A stretch of 43,796 bases of DNA from contig JAUXWM010000088.1 in NCBI GenBank assembly GCA_030681375.1, forward strand, positions 1 through 43,796, given 5' to 3'. The notes beneath the pieces are model-generated. The model made no database searches, had not been told where the DNA came from, and worked only from the letters and a program-made list of their open reading frames with translations. Made by a program: the position numbers and the translations under genes. Numbering within the stretch: position 1 is the first letter of the stretch; the number at the start of each line of letters is the position of its first letter. Below are positions 43,133 to 43,796 of this stretch, piece after piece. The stretch is from Gallionella sp. (GTDB lineage: Bacteria > Pseudomonadota > Gammaproteobacteria > Burkholderiales > Gallionellaceae).

Positions 43133-43213
43133 CTTGCCTGAATAAATGTTCTTATGGACAGTATGTTCTCGATAAAGTACAGTTTTGGTACATTCACGAA
43201 TTTCTGGAGCATC

Positions 43214-43693
43214 ATGGCAACTATCACAAAGACACCTTCTGGCACTTGGAAGGCTGTTATTCGCAAGGTCGGTTGGCCGACCGCTTCAAAGAATTTCCGT
43301 ATAAAAAGAGACGCCGAAGATTGGTCTCGTCGCACTGAAGATGAAATGGTGCGCGGTGTGTTCATTCAGCGTGCGCCATCAGAACGCCTTACCTTCGATG
43401 TAGCACTTGATCGTTACCTAAAAGAAGTGACAGTAACGAAAAGTGCGTTTACCCAGCGTGGTGAAATATCGAAGGCTAAGCAATTGAAAGCTGTTCTGGG
43501 AAAATATTCACTTGCCGCCATTACGCCCGATCTTGTTGCAGAGTATCGAGACAATCGTTTGGCAGAGGGGAAGCAGCCAAACACGGTTCGGCTTGAACTC
43601 GCGTTGCTTGGACACTTGTTTACAGTCGCCATTCAAGAATGGCGTATCGGCTTGGCCGGTAATCCCCCCATTTTTAGTTGGGGTCAAAAGTAG
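43214..43693 (+). pseudogene. Tyrosine-type site-specific integrase, N-terminal part, disrupted by an IS
   Basis: From ATG 43214 (TGGAG ribosome-binding site at 43206-43210) the product begins MATITKTPSGTWKAVIRKVGW, the arm-type DNA-binding domain of phage/island integrases. A core-binding SAM-like domain follows (LTFDVALDRYLKEVTVTKSA, AITPDLVAEYRDNRLAEGKQPNTVRLELALLGHLFTVAIQEWRIGL). Family similarity stops at the usual Gly-Asn-Pro; the final residues to TAG 43693 come from the inserted IS. The catalytic domain with the Arg-His-Arg-Tyr residues is missing, so it is inactive as written. It lies 120 bases after the tRNA and reads away from it, the usual island arrangement. Confidence 0.88.
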
Positions 43694-43796
43694 AGCTGGT
43701 TAAAAAATCTAACTTCTGTTTCGGCGTGATGCCGCCGAGTGCCATGTTGGGGCGTTCGTGATTGTAAGTCCACATCCATTTCGTTGCATAGTCCTG
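43667..43796 (-). mobile_element. End of an IS3-family insertion sequence (continues past the window)
   Basis: The boundary near 43667 is inferred from the loss of integrase similarity and the C-rich/T-rich end (CCCCATTTTTAGTTGGGG region). The sequence inside encodes the tail of an IS3-type transposase on the minus strand. The other end, the terminal repeat pair and any target duplication are outside the window. Confidence 0.8.
43674..43796 (-). CDS. IS3-family transposase (OrfB), C-terminal end, partial
   Basis: Forty codons and a stop (TAA, complement of 43674-43676) of the DDE transposase. The peptide includes WMWTYNHERPNMALGGITPKQKL, the hallmark C-terminal block of IS3-family OrfB integrase-like transposases. 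The catalytic residues are upstream, beyond the window end. The stop lies within the element terminus, as usual in this family. Confidence 0.88.
   Translation of the reverse strand, partial: QDYATKWMWTYNHERPNMALGGITPKQKLDFLTSSTFDPN

Overview
The window looks like a chromosomal segment of a betaproteobacterium. The combination of a cbb3 oxidase operon, an anaerobic hemN with an FNR site, the kdsD-kdsC-lptCAB-rpoN-hpf-ptsN-hprK-rapZ block and the rplM-rpsI / dnaG-rpoD context fits Nitrosomonadales. A Gallionellaceae-like relative is my best guess, from protein character only and not from a search. Nearly all of it is dense, ordinary core genome; accessory DNA appears only at the right-hand end.

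Layout. (1) 1-178: the tail of a TolC-type outer-membrane protein. (2) 478-9027: a complete high-affinity cytochrome cbb3 oxidase locus, ccoNOQP, then an unrecognised 39-residue single-helix protein ahead of a strong terminator, then the assembly genes ccoG, ccoH(fixH), ccoI and ccoS. (3) 9031-11049, minus strand: fnr followed by two proteins I do not recognise. (4) 11211-16121: hemN behind an FNR box, an AsmA-family protein and mutY. (5) 16199-18175, minus: a CPA2 cation/proton antiporter with RCK domains.

(6) 18308-27591: envelope and regulation, namely kdsD, kdsC, lptC, lptA, lptB (Kdo synthesis and LPS export), rpoN, hpf, ptsN, hprK, rapZ. These are followed by a NusG-II protein, a Gx-transporter membrane protein and ubiX. 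That last trio is the most suggestive neighbourhood in the window, because a NusG-II plus Gx-transporter pair resembles, as far as I recall, the EetA/EetB pair of flavin-based extracellular electron transfer loci. (7) 27648-30585, minus: an ElyC/YdcF-type protein, an OsmC-type protein and citramalate synthase. (8) 30792-34293: rplM, rpsI, argC, a membrane coiled-coil protein, a bactofilin and erpA. (9) 34340-36760, minus: an M23 endopeptidase and anmK, both cell-wall turnover. (10) 36958-43008: tyrS, rpsU, a YqeY protein, dnaG and rpoD, a split version of the macromolecular-synthesis operon.

(11) 43017-43796: a CAT-anticodon tRNA (probably tRNA-Ile2), immediately followed by a tyrosine-integrase gene that is cut by the end of an IS3-family element. 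This marks the edge of an integrated and probably decayed mobile element.

How the genes connect: Fnr would sense oxygen loss and activate hemN to supply haem; cbb3 oxidase with its copper pump and maturation factors respires at low oxygen; rpoN, hpf, ptsN, hprK and rapZ form a nitrogen/carbon/envelope regulatory block beside LPS export. No clearly new multi-gene defence or metabolic system is visible. The best leads for novelty are the small protein after ccoP, the NusG-II/Gx-transporter/ubiX cluster, the two unknown genes beside fnr, and a 44-codon frame overlapping the rpoN start.
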